NCBI RefSeq assembly: GCF_014203595.1
Contig: NZ_JACHJK010000012.1
Location: 1-64,000, forward strand
Direction of reading: 5' to 3'
Length of the DNA stretch: 64,000 nt
Origin: Streptomyces echinatus
Lineage (GTDB): Bacteria; Actinomycetota; Actinomycetes; Streptomycetales; Streptomycetaceae
Shown one piece after another: positions 17,590-27,942 of the stretch; the stretch's first letter is position 1; the number at the start of each line of letters is the position of its first letter. A program made the position numbers and the translations under genes. The notes under the pieces were generated by a model. That model had not been told where the DNA came from and searched no databases. It saw nothing but the letters and a program-made list of their open reading frames with translations.

Positions 17590-19391
17590 TAGCCTCCGTA
17601 GGCCCCCGAAGCCGTCAGCCGGAGCGCCGTGTCGATCAGCGGCACGTGGCTGAACGCCTGCGGGAAGTTGCCCACCTGGCGCTGCAGGCGGGGGTCCCAC
17701 TCCTCGGCGAGCAGACCGAGGTCGTTGCGCAGCGCGAGGAGCTTCTCGAACAGCTTGCGGGCCTCGTCCACCCGGCCGATCATCGCCAGGTCGTCCGCCA
17801 TCCAGAACGAGCAGGCCAGGAAGGCGCCCTCGTCACCCGGCAGGCCGTCGACGCCCGTGTGTGCACCCTCGGTCGGGTAGCGCAGGATGAACCCGTCCGA
17901 GGTGGACAGCTCGCGCTGGATCGCCTCGATCGTGCCGATCACCCGCTTGTCGTCCGGCGGCAGGAAGCCCATCTGCGGGATGAGCAGCAGCGAGGCGTCC
18001 AGCTCCTGCGAGCCGTACGACTGGGTGAAGGTGTTGCGCTCCTTGTCGTACCCCTTCTCGCAGACGTCCCGGTGGATGTCGTCGCGCAGTTCCTTCCAGC
18101 GCTCCAGCGGGCCGTCCGCGTCCCCGGACTCGATCAGCTTGATCGTGCGGTCCACCGCGACCCAGGCCATCACCTTGGAGTGCACGAAGTGGCGGCGCGG
18201 GCCGCGCACCTCCCAGATGCCCTCGTCCGGCTCCTGCCAGTGGTCCTCCAGGTAGCGGATCAGCTTCAGCTGGAGCAGGGAGGCGTAGTCGTTGCGCGCA
18301 AGACCGGTCATGTGGCCCAGATGCAGGGCCTCGGTGACCTCGCCGTACACGTCCAGCTGGAGCTGGTGCGCGGCGCCGTTGCCGACCCGGACCGGAGCCG
18401 ATTGCTCGTAGCCCGGCAGCCAGTCCAGCTCGGCCTCGCCCAGCTCGCGCTCGCCCGCGATGCCGTACATGATCTGCAGGTTCTCCGGGTCGCCGGCGAC
18501 CGCCCGCAGCAGCCACTCGCGCCAGGCGCGGGCCTCCTCGCGGTAGCCGGTGCGCAGCAGCGAGGACAGCGTGATCGCCGCGTCCCGCAGCCAGGTGTAG
18601 CGGTAGTCCCAGTTGCGCACGCCGCCGATGTCCTCCGGCAGGGAGGTCGTGGGGGCCGCGACGATGCCGCCGGTCGGGGCGTACGTGAGCGCCTTCAGGG
18701 TGATCAGCGAACGGATCACCGCTTCGCGGTACGGCCCGTGGTACGTACAGTGCTCGACCCACTCGCGCCAGAACTCCTCCGTCGCCTCCAGCGAGGTCTC
18801 CGGCTCCGGCAGCGGCGGCGGCTGCTTGTGCGAGGGCTGCCACGAGATGGTGAACGCAATCCGCTCACCCGGAGCGACCGTGAAGTCCGCGTACGTGGTC
18901 AGCGACTTCCCGTAGGTCTCGGCCTCCGTGTCGAACCACACCGAGTCCGGGCCGGCGACGGCCACCGTGCGGCCCTCGTGCCGGTGCACCCACGGCACCA
19001 CCCGGCCGTAGGAGAACCGCATCCGCAGGGCCGAGCGCATCGGCACCCGGCCGGTGACGCCCTCCACGATCCGGATCAGCTGCGGGGCTCCGTCACGCGG
19101 GGGCATGAAATCGGTCACGCGCACCGTGCCGCGCGGGGTGTCCCACTCCGATTCCAGGATCAGCGAGTCGCCGCGGTAGCTGCGCCGGGCGGCCGTGGGC
19201 GGCTTGGCGTCGGCGGCGTGCGCCGGACCGAGCCGCCAGAAGCCGTGCTCCTCGGTGCCCAGCAGGCCGGCGAAGATGGCATGCGAGTCGAAGCGGGGCA
19301 GGCACAGCCAGTCCACCGTGCCGTCCCGGCAGACCAGCGCCGCGGTCTGCATGTCTCCGATGAGTGCGTAGTCTTCGATGCGCCTGGCCAC
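17589..19391 (-). CDS. Glycoside hydrolase family 15 (glucoamylase/trehalase-like)
   Basis: From the GTG at 19391 (GGAG six bases upstream) the product is 600 residues, starting MARRIEDYALIGDMQTAALV, the usual length in Streptomyces. The N-terminal beta-sandwich runs to about residue 220. It is followed by the (alpha/alpha)6 barrel with NWDYRYTWLRDAA, DEGIWEVRG and LAEEWDP. The acidic residues in the last two segments are the expected acid/base pair. There is no signal peptide, so it acts inside the cell. Some actinobacterial GH15 proteins of this type are trehalases and others act on alpha-1,4- or alpha-1,6-glucans; the motifs do not decide. An earlier GTG at 19415 is possible. Confidence 0.9.
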   Translation of the reverse strand: MARRIEDYALIGDMQTAALVCRDGTVDWLCLPRFDSHAIFAGLLGTEEHGFWRLGPAHAADAKPPTAARRSYRGDSLILESEWDTPRGTVRVTDFMPPRDGAPQLIRIVEGVTGRVPMRSALRMRFSYGRVVPWVHRHEGRTVAVAGPDSVWFDTEAETYGKSLTTYADFTVAPGERIAFTISWQPSHKQPPPLPEPETSLEATEEFWREWVEHCTYHGPYREAVIRSLITLKALTYAPTGGIVAAPTTSLPEDIGGVRNWDYRYTWLRDAAITLSSLLRTGYREEARAWREWLLRAVAGDPENLQIMYGIAGERELGEAELDWLPGYEQSAPVRVGNGAAHQLQLDVYGEVTEALHLGHMTGLARNDYASLLQLKLIRYLEDHWQEPDEGIWEVRGPRRHFVHSKVMAWVAVDRTIKLIESGDADGPLERWKELRDDIHRDVCEKGYDKERNTFTQSYGSQELDASLLLIPQMGFLPPDDKRVIGTIEAIQRELSTSDGFILRYPTEGAHTGVDGLPGDEGAFLACSFWMADDLAMIGRVDEARKLFEKLLALRNDLGLLAEEWDPRLQRQVGNFPQAFSHVPLIDTALRLTASGAYGG

Positions 19392-19935
19392 GTGCAACTC
19401 CAGTCGAACGGCCACGTCACACCCCCGTGCAGGGGGGCTGTCGCTAGTGCGGTCAAGGGATCGTTGTTGTGCGTCGTTGAGCGGTGAAGCAAAGCAGCCC
19501 GCCGAGCCCTGGGGCAACACGACAGTCTTTGCTCAACGAACTGCCGCGCTCTCGTTGTTCCGGGTGGTGCAGGCGGGGGTGTGCCGTCGTTCCGGCCGGG
19601 CCCGGCAGTGAATGTCCGAGCAGGATACGACGCACGTAGATGATCTGCGTGCCGCTCCGGGCAACCCGTGTGGGCCGAACGAGTGACCATCGGGTGAGAA
19701 GCGTGTGTCCGCCCGCTGGCCAGAGTGACACGAGCGACGCGCATGAGGCCACGTCGTACCCGGGCGACAGCGGAGCGTGCCCGGAAGCCATCCCTCCCGA
19801 GCGCTGATACGCTGGTAGCCCGTGGACACCGGTGGGAGACAAACCCCCGAACCGCAGCGACGGCACCTCCGGAAACCTCCGGATCGTCAGCCGCACCGCA
19901 TCACAGACAGCGACCACGGGAGCCCCCTCTTGGCC
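19392..19935. promoter_or_regulatory. Divergent promoter region between GH15 gene and pyrG
   Basis: This is a 544-bp non-coding stretch. On the plus strand CTGATACGCTGG near 19803-19814 offers a -10-like TACGCT, leaving a leader of roughly 115 bases before pyrG. The leader contains repeated CCTCCGGA units (19866-19883). No known riboswitch is recognised. A GTG at 19822 stays in frame with pyrG and would add 38 residues, but the added sequence is not conserved-looking. Confidence 0.4.
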
Positions 19936-21603
<1,668 letters not shown>

Positions 21604-21622
21604 CACACCAGTTGTACGGTGG

Positions 21623-21666
21623 CCGGGGTGCTTACCTTCAAAGGTGGGCACCCCGGTTTCTTTTTC
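21623..21666 (+). terminator. pyrG terminator
   Basis: A 9-bp GC-rich stem (21623-21631 with 21648-21656) has an inner ACCTT/AAGGT stem and is followed by TTTCTTTTTC. It is a clear intrinsic terminator 19 bp after the pyrG stop. Confidence 0.9.
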
Positions 21667-21701
21667 GCCGGTTCTTGGGAAAGCGCGTGGGAGGACAGGG
21701 C

Positions 21702-22328
21702 ATGACGATCAAGGACACCCCGGAGGAGTGGGAGATCCGGGCGACAAAGACCCCGTTCGTGGGCAACAAGACCTCCGTCCGCACGGACGACGTGGTCATG
21801 CCCGACGGCTCGGTGGTCCGCCGGGACTACCAGGTCCACCCCGGTTCCGTGGCCGTCCTCGCCCTGGACGAGGAGGACCGGGTCCTGCTGATCAACCAGT
21901 ACCGCCACCCCGTGCGGCAGAAACTGTGGGAGATCCCGGCCGGGCTGCTGGACGTGCCCGGTGAGAACCCGCTGCACGCCGCCCAGCGGGAGCTGTACGA
22001 GGAGGCGCACGTCAAGGCCGAGGACTGGCGGGTGCTCACCGACGTGTACACCACCCCCGGCGGCTGCGACGAGGCCATCCGGGTCTTCCTCGCCCGGAAC
22101 CTGTCCGAGGCCGAGGGCGAGCGCTTCGAGGCGGAGCACGAGGAGACCGACATGCAGCACGCGCGCGTGCCGGTCGAGGAACTGGTGCGCCGGATCCTGG
22201 CCGGCGACCTGCACAACACCTGCCTGGCCGTCGGGGTGCTCTCCCTGGTGGCGGCGCGCGGCGGGGACGGCCTGGACGCGCTGCGTCCCGCCGACGCCCC
22301 GTGGCCCGCGCGGCCCTTCGAGTCCTGA
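21702..22328 (+). CDS. NUDIX hydrolase (ADP-ribose pyrophosphatase-like)
   Basis: The product is 208 residues. The Nudix box GLLDVPGENPLHAAQRELYEEA, cited as GENPLHAAQRELYEEA, lies near residues 85-100. The upstream LLINQYRHPVRQKLWEIPAG and the following DVYTTPGGCDEAIRVFLA are typical of ADP-ribose pyrophosphatases, which split ADP-ribose to AMP and ribose 5-phosphate. The ATG has GGGAGG 11 bases upstream. The gene sits beside pyrG as in other actinobacteria. Further along the window an ADP-ribosylglycohydrolase would supply its substrate. Confidence 0.9.
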   Translation: MTIKDTPEEWEIRATKTPFVGNKTSVRTDDVVMPDGSVVRRDYQVHPGSVAVLALDEEDRVLLINQYRHPVRQKLWEIPAGLLDVPGENPLHAAQRELYEEAHVKAEDWRVLTDVYTTPGGCDEAIRVFLARNLSEAEGERFEAEHEETDMQHARVPVEELVRRILAGDLHNTCLAVGVLSLVAARGGDGLDALRPADAPWPARPFES

Positions 22329-22493
22329 GCCGGGAGCCGTCCGGCCCACTGGTGTGACGATCGCCTGATCCGATCGGGCGATCCGTCCGCCGCGCTCCTC
22401 CGGGTTCGTCGCAGAGCGTGAACTAGGCTCTTGAACGCCCGTACCGGAAGACACCGGCGGGCTTGCGCGTGCGGTGGGACGGGAGTGTGGCCC

Positions 22494-24569
22494 GTGACGG
22501 ATCAGGCGGTGGACCCGGACGGCGCGGAGGTGTCCGCGCACCCGGTCGCGGAGGGCCGTTTCCTGGGCCGCACAAGGGAGTTGAAGGAACTTCGCGCCGA
22601 CATCGAGCGAGCGGGACTGGACACCCTCTCCGGCCGAAAGGCGCCCCGCGCGCGCGTGCTCCTCATCGCGGGCCGCCCCGGCTCCGGCCGGACCAGACTC
22701 GCCGAGGAACTGGTCCGCCGGGTCGCCGGCCGGTACCCCGACGGAGTGCTGCGGGCCCGGCTCAGCGAGCCCGACGGCACCCCGGTGCCGGTGGAGCAGG
22801 TGGCCCGCGGCCTGCTCGCCGCGCTGCGGCTGCCGGCCCCCGCCGGAGCCGCCGAGGAGGACCTCACCGCGGCCCTGCGGACGGCCCTCGCCGAGCGGCG
22901 GACGCTGCTCCTGCTGGACGACGCGGCGGGCGCCGACCAGGTCGACGCGCTGCTCCCGGACGCCCCGGAGTGCCTGGTGGTGGCCGTCTCCGGGGGCCCG
23001 CTCACCGGCATCGCGGACGTCCGCCCCTGCACGCTCGGCGGCCTCGACACCAAGTCCGCGGTGGAACTGCTCACCGGCCACACCGGCGCGGTCCGGGTCA
23101 CCGTCGACCCGCGCTCCGCGGAGAGCCTGGTGGAGGCCTGCCAGGGCCATCCGGCCGCGCTGGTGCTGGCCGGCGGCTGGCTCGCCGCCCGTCCCCAGGC
23201 CGCGGTCTCCGACCTGGCCAAGCGGATGCACGCGCACGCCGAGGAAGGGGCGGACGGCGCCGAGGGCACCCCGCTGTCCCGCGTCTTCCGGCTCGTGTAC
23301 GACCAGCTGCCCGGCCCGGCCGCCCGGATACTGCGACTGCTCTGCCTCGCCCCGGCCGGCCTGGCCGACCCGCACACCGCCTCGGCGCTGGCCGGCTGCT
23401 CGGTGGACGCCGCCCGCACCGCCCTGGACGACCTCGTCGCCCTCGGCCTGCTGCGCGCGCTGAACTCCACGCTGCCCCAGTACGAGGTCCCCGGCTGTCT
23501 GCACCCGCTGCTGCGCGCCGTCGCCGAGAGCCACGAACGGCCCGCGGAGCTCCAGCTGGCCCGGGCCCGGATGCTGGAGCGGACGGTACGGCTGCTGCAG
23601 TCCTGCCGGGCGATCACCGAGACGGACAGCCCGCAGGCCCGGGAGAAGCTGATCGGCATGCCCCGGGCGCTGCGCTTCCCCAACCCGCGGGCCGCCGCGG
23701 ACTGGCTGCGCGTCCGGCGGCCGGCCCTGCTGGCGGCGGTGCGCCTCGCGGTGGCCGACGGGGAGCTGGACACCCTCGCCCGCCGGCTGATGTCCCAGCT
23801 GGTCCGGGCCCTGGCCGCGCATGTCGGCACCCAGGCAGCCGCCCCCGACCTGTACGGCGTCCACGGCCTCGTCCTGGACGTCGCCGAGCGGCGCGGGCTG
23901 CCCCGGGAGAAGGCCGCGGCCCTGCTGAACCTGGGCGATCTGGACGCGCAGACCGGCCGGACCCGGGAGGCGCTGGCCCGCTACCGGGCCGCGCTGGACG
24001 CCGGACGCGAGGCGAACGACCCGTACGCGACCGGCCGCGCGATGGAATCCGTAGGCGGTGCCCACCAGGAGCTCGGGGACTACGACCGGGCCGCCGACTG
24101 GTTCGGCCGGGCCCTGGCCGAGCGGCTGGCCCGGGGAGAGGTCGCGGACGCCGCCCGGCTGTACGGCCGGACGGCCACGGCCCACACCTACGCCGGCCGC
24201 TACGGCGAGGCGCTGCGGAACTGGCGGGCCGCGCTCGCCGGCTACCGCAGGGGCGGCGATGTCGCGGCGAGTGCCCGGGCGTTGAGCGAGATCGCACGGG
24301 TGCAGGAGTACGCGGGACGGCCCGAGGAATCGCTGCGCACCTGCCAGGAAGCCGTGGAGTGGGCACGGCGCGCCGAGGACGCCCGGCTGCAGGCCGCGCT
24401 GCAGCTGCGGCTCGCCGACACGCTGGACCGCCTCGGCGACCCGGCCGCGGCCCTCCTGCACCGCGCCGCGGCCGAGCGCATGCTGGGTGAGGAGCCGCCG
24501 GAGGACGAGGAAACTCCGGATCAGGGCGCTGACGCCTGCGAAATCCGTACTGCATCCAGCGAAGATTGA
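22494..24569 (+). CDS. STAND-like ATPase with TPR repeats, no DNA-binding domain
   Basis: The 691-residue product is from a GTG with GGGAG eight bases upstream. The NTPase region starts GRFLGRTRELKELRADIERA, cited as FLGRTRELKEL. The P-loop is IAGRPGSGRTRLAEEL: the invariant Walker A Lys is Arg. A TLLLLDDAAGADQVDALL Walker B (LLLLDD) follows, and a winged-helix-like segment then leads to TPR repeats at about 470-650 (LGDLDAQTGRTREALARYRAAL, cited in part; YDRAADWFGRALAE; YAGRPEESLRTCQEAVE). The architecture is that of AfsR/STAND regulators without the SARP domain. It is probably a signalling or scaffold protein; target unknown. Confidence 0.85.
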   Translation: MTDQAVDPDGAEVSAHPVAEGRFLGRTRELKELRADIERAGLDTLSGRKAPRARVLLIAGRPGSGRTRLAEELVRRVAGRYPDGVLRARLSEPDGTPVPVEQVARGLLAALRLPAPAGAAEEDLTAALRTALAERRTLLLLDDAAGADQVDALLPDAPECLVVAVSGGPLTGIADVRPCTLGGLDTKSAVELLTGHTGAVRVTVDPRSAESLVEACQGHPAALVLAGGWLAARPQAAVSDLAKRMHAHAEEGADGAEGTPLSRVFRLVYDQLPGPAARILRLLCLAPAGLADPHTASALAGCSVDAARTALDDLVALGLLRALNSTLPQYEVPGCLHPLLRAVAESHERPAELQLARARMLERTVRLLQSCRAITETDSPQAREKLIGMPRALRFPNPRAAADWLRVRRPALLAAVRLAVADGELDTLARRLMSQLVRALAAHVGTQAAAPDLYGVHGLVLDVAERRGLPREKAAALLNLGDLDAQTGRTREALARYRAALDAGREANDPYATGRAMESVGGAHQELGDYDRAADWFGRALAERLARGEVADAARLYGRTATAHTYAGRYGEALRNWRAALAGYRRGGDVAASARALSEIARVQEYAGRPEESLRTCQEAVEWARRAEDARLQAALQLRLADTLDRLGDPAAALLHRAAAERMLGEEPPEDEETPDQGADACEIRTASSED

Positions 24570-24715
24570 TGCAATGAAAGGCTAGACAGTCGGAACGCCT
24601 TCATTAAACTGGCTCTGCCGCTCGTTCTCCAGCGGTGTCTCCCGGTATGCCCCCGCATGTCTGGGTACGTCTGTAATGCACCCCCATACCCTCTGAGCCA
24701 AGGACCGTGATCGAC

Positions 24716-25831
24716 GTGAAGGTCGGCATCCCCCGCGAGGTCAAGAACAACGAGTTCCGGGTGGCCATCACCCCCGCCGGTGTGCACGAGCTGGTGCGCA
24801 ACGGCCACCAGGTCGTCATCGAGCGCGGCGCCGGCCTCGGCTCCTCGATCACGGACGAGGAGTACGTCTCGGCCGGTGCCGCCCTGCTCGACACTGCCGA
24901 CGAGGTGTGGGCCACCGCCGACCTGCTGCTGAAGGTCAAGGAGCCCATCGCGGAGGAGTACCACCGCCTCCGCAAGGACCAGATCCTCTTCACCTACCTG
25001 CACCTGGCCGCCTCCAAGGAGTGCACGGACGCCCTCATCGAGTCCGGCACCACGGCCATCGCCTACGAGACCGTCGAGCTGCCGAACCGCGCCCTGCCGC
25101 TGCTCGCCCCGATGTCCGAGGTCGCGGGCCGGCTGGCCCCGCAGGTCGGCGCCTATCACCTGATGCGCGCGGCCGGCGGCCGTGGCGTGCTGCCGGGCGG
25201 CGTCCCCGGTGTGACCCCGGCCAAGGCCGTGGTCATCGGCGGCGGCGTCTCCGGCTGGAACGCCACCCAGGTCGCCGTCGGCATGGGCTTCGAGGTGATC
25301 CTGCTCGACCGCGACATCAACAAGCTGCGCGAGGCCGACCGGATCTTCGGTACGAAGGTCAAGGCGATCATGTCCAACACCTTCGAGCTGGAGAAGGCCG
25401 TCCTCGACGCCGACCTCGTCATCGGCGCGGTGCTCATCCCGGGCGCCAAGGCCCCGAAGCTGGTCACCAACGAGCTGGTGGCGCGCATGAAGCCGGGAAG
25501 TGTCCTTGTCGACATCGCGATCGACCAGGGCGGCTGCTTCGAGGACTCCCACCCGACCACGCACGCCGAGCCGACCTTCCAGGTCCACAACTCGGTCTTC
25601 TACTGCGTGGCCAACATGCCGGGCGCGGTGCCCAACACCTCCACCAACGCCCTCACCAACGCGACCCTGCCGTACATCGTCTCGCTGGCCAACAACGGCT
25701 GGGTGGAGGCGCTGCGCCGGGACGCCGCGCTCGCCAAGGGTCTCAACACCCATGACGGCAAGGTCGTTTACCGGGAGGTCGCCGAGGCCCACGGCCTGGA
25801 GCACGTCGAGCTGGAGACCCTGCTCGGCTGA
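24716..25831 (+). CDS. ald: Alanine dehydrogenase
   Basis: The 371-residue enzyme interconverts L-alanine and pyruvate plus ammonia with NAD. It starts MKVGIPREVKNNEFRVAI, has catalytic His and Lys in LFTYLHLAA and LLLKVKEP, and the Rossmann loop VVIGGGVSGWNATQVAVGMG, cited as IGGGVSGWNA. The GTG at 24716 gives exactly the family length and has AGGA 11 bases upstream; the in-frame GTG at 24707 is too close to it. The 146-bp upstream gap is relatively AT-rich and holds a -10-like TAATGC near 24674. Confidence 0.95.
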   Translation: MKVGIPREVKNNEFRVAITPAGVHELVRNGHQVVIERGAGLGSSITDEEYVSAGAALLDTADEVWATADLLLKVKEPIAEEYHRLRKDQILFTYLHLAASKECTDALIESGTTAIAYETVELPNRALPLLAPMSEVAGRLAPQVGAYHLMRAAGGRGVLPGGVPGVTPAKAVVIGGGVSGWNATQVAVGMGFEVILLDRDINKLREADRIFGTKVKAIMSNTFELEKAVLDADLVIGAVLIPGAKAPKLVTNELVARMKPGSVLVDIAIDQGGCFEDSHPTTHAEPTFQVHNSVFYCVANMPGAVPNTSTNALTNATLPYIVSLANNGWVEALRRDAALAKGLNTHDGKVVYREVAEAHGLEHVELETLLG

Positions 25832-25914
25832 GGCCCGACCCACCCCCCGTGACCTGGTGAGTCGCTAAGTCACCCGCGGGCAAAAGGCGATTCGTCAACA
25901 CGCGTCGTCAACAG

Positions 25915-25961
25915 CACACACCCGGCCGGACCTTGCCCGACAAGGTCCGGCCGGATGTGTG
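25915..25961 (+). terminator. Large hairpin after ald
   Basis: A 14-bp perfect stem (25922-25935 with 25941-25954, loop CCCGA) is extended after one mismatch by CACACA/TGTGTG (25915-25920 with 25956-25961). There is no T-tract, which is common for Streptomyces terminators. It lies 84 bp after the ald stop. Confidence 0.75.
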
Positions 25962-26112
25962 TATGGTCACTTTGCGGCTCTCGGTCAACTCGCCTCGAAC
26001 GTAACCCTTCGACCGATTCGCACACCGGTGAAACCTGCTGTGCGACGGCCGTACGCTCTTGACAGCGAGATGTTTCATTGCCGACACATCCTGCCGGGTC
26101 CGGCGGATTGTG

Positions 26113-26142
26113 TTGCTGCGGACCGCCGACACGCCATAGAGT
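26113..26142 (+). promoter_or_regulatory. Candidate promoter of the parA-scpAB unit
   Basis: TTGCTG (26113-26118) and TAGAGT (26137-26142) are separated by 18 bp, a fair match to the vegetative sigma consensus. The start point would be near 26150, giving a leader of about 66 bases. A second TTGACA at 26059-26064 lacks a good partner hexamer. Confidence 0.45.
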
Positions 26143-26197
26143 CGCCAACCGTCGGCATGGTGCCACGCTGACCTTGTCTAGAAGTTTCCTGGTCACC

Positions 26198-26205
26198 AAG
26201 GAGGT
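26198..26205 (+). promoter_or_regulatory. Perfect Shine-Dalgarno deciding the parA start
   Basis: AAGGAGGT is fully complementary to the 16S rRNA 3' end and lies 10 bases before GTG 26216. It selects this GTG over the in-frame ATG at 26377 (MDGHHVNAM) that would shorten the protein by about 53 residues. Confidence 0.8.
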
Positions 26206-26215
26206 AAGACGACTT

Positions 26216-27391
26216 GTGAATGAGTCGACATTTTCTCCCGGGGGTGGTCAACCAGGAATGCCGGTCCGGGGCCAGGGTCCCGCGGGATTCGAGGCTGTCG
26301 GCTCCGTAGCTGTGCGCACCTTCGCAGCCCACCAGAGTTCCGGTCCGCAGGTGGCCGGGACAGCACACCAGAGCATGGATGGCCATCACGTGAACGCCAT
26401 GGCCGGCGACGGAAGTGGCGCGCCCCACAACCACTTCGCCGACTACGACGAACTGCCCGAGGGGCACTTCTACGACCCCGACGCCGAATACGAGCCGGAC
26501 CCGGAGTACGCGGCCACGCTCGCGCCCGACGCTGCCCGTCAGCGCCGTGAGCGCGTCGGCCCGACCGGACGACCGCTGCCGTACTTCCCGATCCCGGGCC
26601 CGCTGACCGACCACGGCCCCGCGAAGATCATCGCGATGTGCAACCAGAAGGGCGGCGTCGGCAAGACGACGTCGACCATCAACCTGGGTGCCGCGCTCGC
26701 GGAGTACGGCCGGCGCGTGCTGCTCGTGGACTTCGACCCGCAGGGCGCGCTGTCGGTGGGACTCGGGGTCAACCCGATGGAGCTGGATCTCACGGTCTAC
26801 AACCTGCTCATGGAGCGGGGGATGTCCGCGGACGAGGTCCTGCTGAAGACGGCGGTCCCCAACATGGACCTGCTGCCCTCCAACATCGACCTGTCGGCCG
26901 CCGAGGTCCAGCTGGTCTCCGAGGTCGCGCGCGAGTCGACGCTCCAGCGGGCGCTGAAGCCCCTGCTGCCCGACTACGACTACATCGTGATCGACTGTCA
27001 GCCCTCGCTCGGCCTGCTGACGGTCAACGCGCTGACGGCCGCGCACAAGGTGATCGTGCCGCTGGAGTGCGAGTTCTTCGCGCTGCGCGGTGTGGCCCTG
27101 CTGACCGAGACCATCGAGAAGGTCCAGGAGCGGCTCAACCCGGAGCTGGAGCTCGACGGCATCCTCGCCACGATGTACGACTCGCGCACGGTCCACAGCC
27201 GTGAGGTGCTGGCCCGTGTGGTCGAGGCGTTCGACGACCACGTCTACCACACGGTCATCGGCCGCACGGTCCGCTTCCCGGAGACCACGGTCGCCGGTGA
27301 GCCGATCACCACGTACGCCTCCAACTCCGTCGGTGCCGCCGCCTACCGCCAGCTCGCCAGGGAGGTGCTCGCCCGGTGTCACGCCGAGTGA
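26216..27391 (+). CDS. ParA/Soj-family partition ATPase
   Basis: The product is 391 residues. The first 135 are a disordered, Asp/Glu/Pro-containing extension. The ATPase follows with deviant Walker A KGGVGKTT (145-152), LLVDFDPQGALS, and Walker B DYIVIDCQPSLGLLT. The family positions chromosomes, plasmids or protein cargoes on the nucleoid. This is not the oriC-proximal parAB locus: there is no ParB here, but a small DNA-binding-like gene overlaps its 3' end by 16 bp and scpAB follow. It is probably the first gene of a segregation operon. Confidence 0.92.
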   Translation: MNESTFSPGGGQPGMPVRGQGPAGFEAVGSVAVRTFAAHQSSGPQVAGTAHQSMDGHHVNAMAGDGSGAPHNHFADYDELPEGHFYDPDAEYEPDPEYAATLAPDAARQRRERVGPTGRPLPYFPIPGPLTDHGPAKIIAMCNQKGGVGKTTSTINLGAALAEYGRRVLLVDFDPQGALSVGLGVNPMELDLTVYNLLMERGMSADEVLLKTAVPNMDLLPSNIDLSAAEVQLVSEVARESTLQRALKPLLPDYDYIVIDCQPSLGLLTVNALTAAHKVIVPLECEFFALRGVALLTETIEKVQERLNPELELDGILATMYDSRTVHSREVLARVVEAFDDHVYHTVIGRTVRFPETTVAGEPITTYASNSVGAAAYRQLAREVLARCHAE

Positions 27392-27924
27392 GTCTGCCGG
27401 GGGCCGACGAACTCTTCCGTACGACAGGGGGGATGGCGCTCCAGCCGTCGACTCCCCGGCGCGCGGCCAACGGTGAGGCCCGGGTGCCGGCTCCCGCAGG
27501 GGAGAGCGACAAGGCGGCCGCCGCCGAGGACGCGCCGCAGTCGGTGCCCGTGCAGGGCGGTGACGGCGAGGGCGCGGAGCACGCGGCGGCGGAGGCCGAG
27601 TCGGCGGAGTCCGCCGAGTCCCGCACCCGCCCGGCGCGCCGGCAGCCGGCCCAGGAGGGTCCGGCCGCCGCGCAGCCGCGCAAGCGCGGGCGGGCGGCCT
27701 CCCGGCGGCCCAGCGGGCGCGAGCGGCACGACGAGAAGATCACCGTGTACGTCTCCGCCGAGGAACTGATGGACCTGGAGCACGCGCGTCTCGTGCTCCG
27801 CGGCGAGCACGGGCTCGCGGTGGACCGCGGGCGGATCGTCCGCGAGGCGGTGGCCGTGGTCCTGGCCGACCTGGAGGCCCGCGGGGACGCGAGCATCCTC
27901 GTACGACGGCTGCGCGGGCGGTAG
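27376..27924 (+). CDS. Putative ribbon-helix-helix partner of ParA
   Basis: The product is 182 residues. A short N-terminal motif SLPGADELFRTTGG is followed by a low-complexity Ala/Glu/Arg linker (about 20-115). The C-terminal domain KITVYVSAEELMDLEHARLV then VDRGRIVREAVAVVLADLE has the strand-helix-helix pattern of RHH DNA-binding proteins. RHH proteins serve as centromere-binding partners of ParA in plasmid systems, and their N-terminal tails stimulate the ATPase. I infer such a role. The GTG lies 16 bp inside parA, with GGAGG 10 bases upstream. Confidence 0.78.
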   Translation: MSRRVSLPGADELFRTTGGMALQPSTPRRAANGEARVPAPAGESDKAAAAEDAPQSVPVQGGDGEGAEHAAAEAESAESAESRTRPARRQPAQEGPAAAQPRKRGRAASRRPSGRERHDEKITVYVSAEELMDLEHARLVLRGEHGLAVDRGRIVREAVAVVLADLEARGDASILVRRLRGR

Positions 27925-27942
27925 CGGTAGCCTGCGGGGGCC

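Noticed and set aside
19822..19935. 38-residue N-terminal extension of PyrG from GTG 19822
   Set aside because: The added sequence is Arg/His/Pro-rich without similarity to CTP synthases, and better starts exist at 19930 and 19936.
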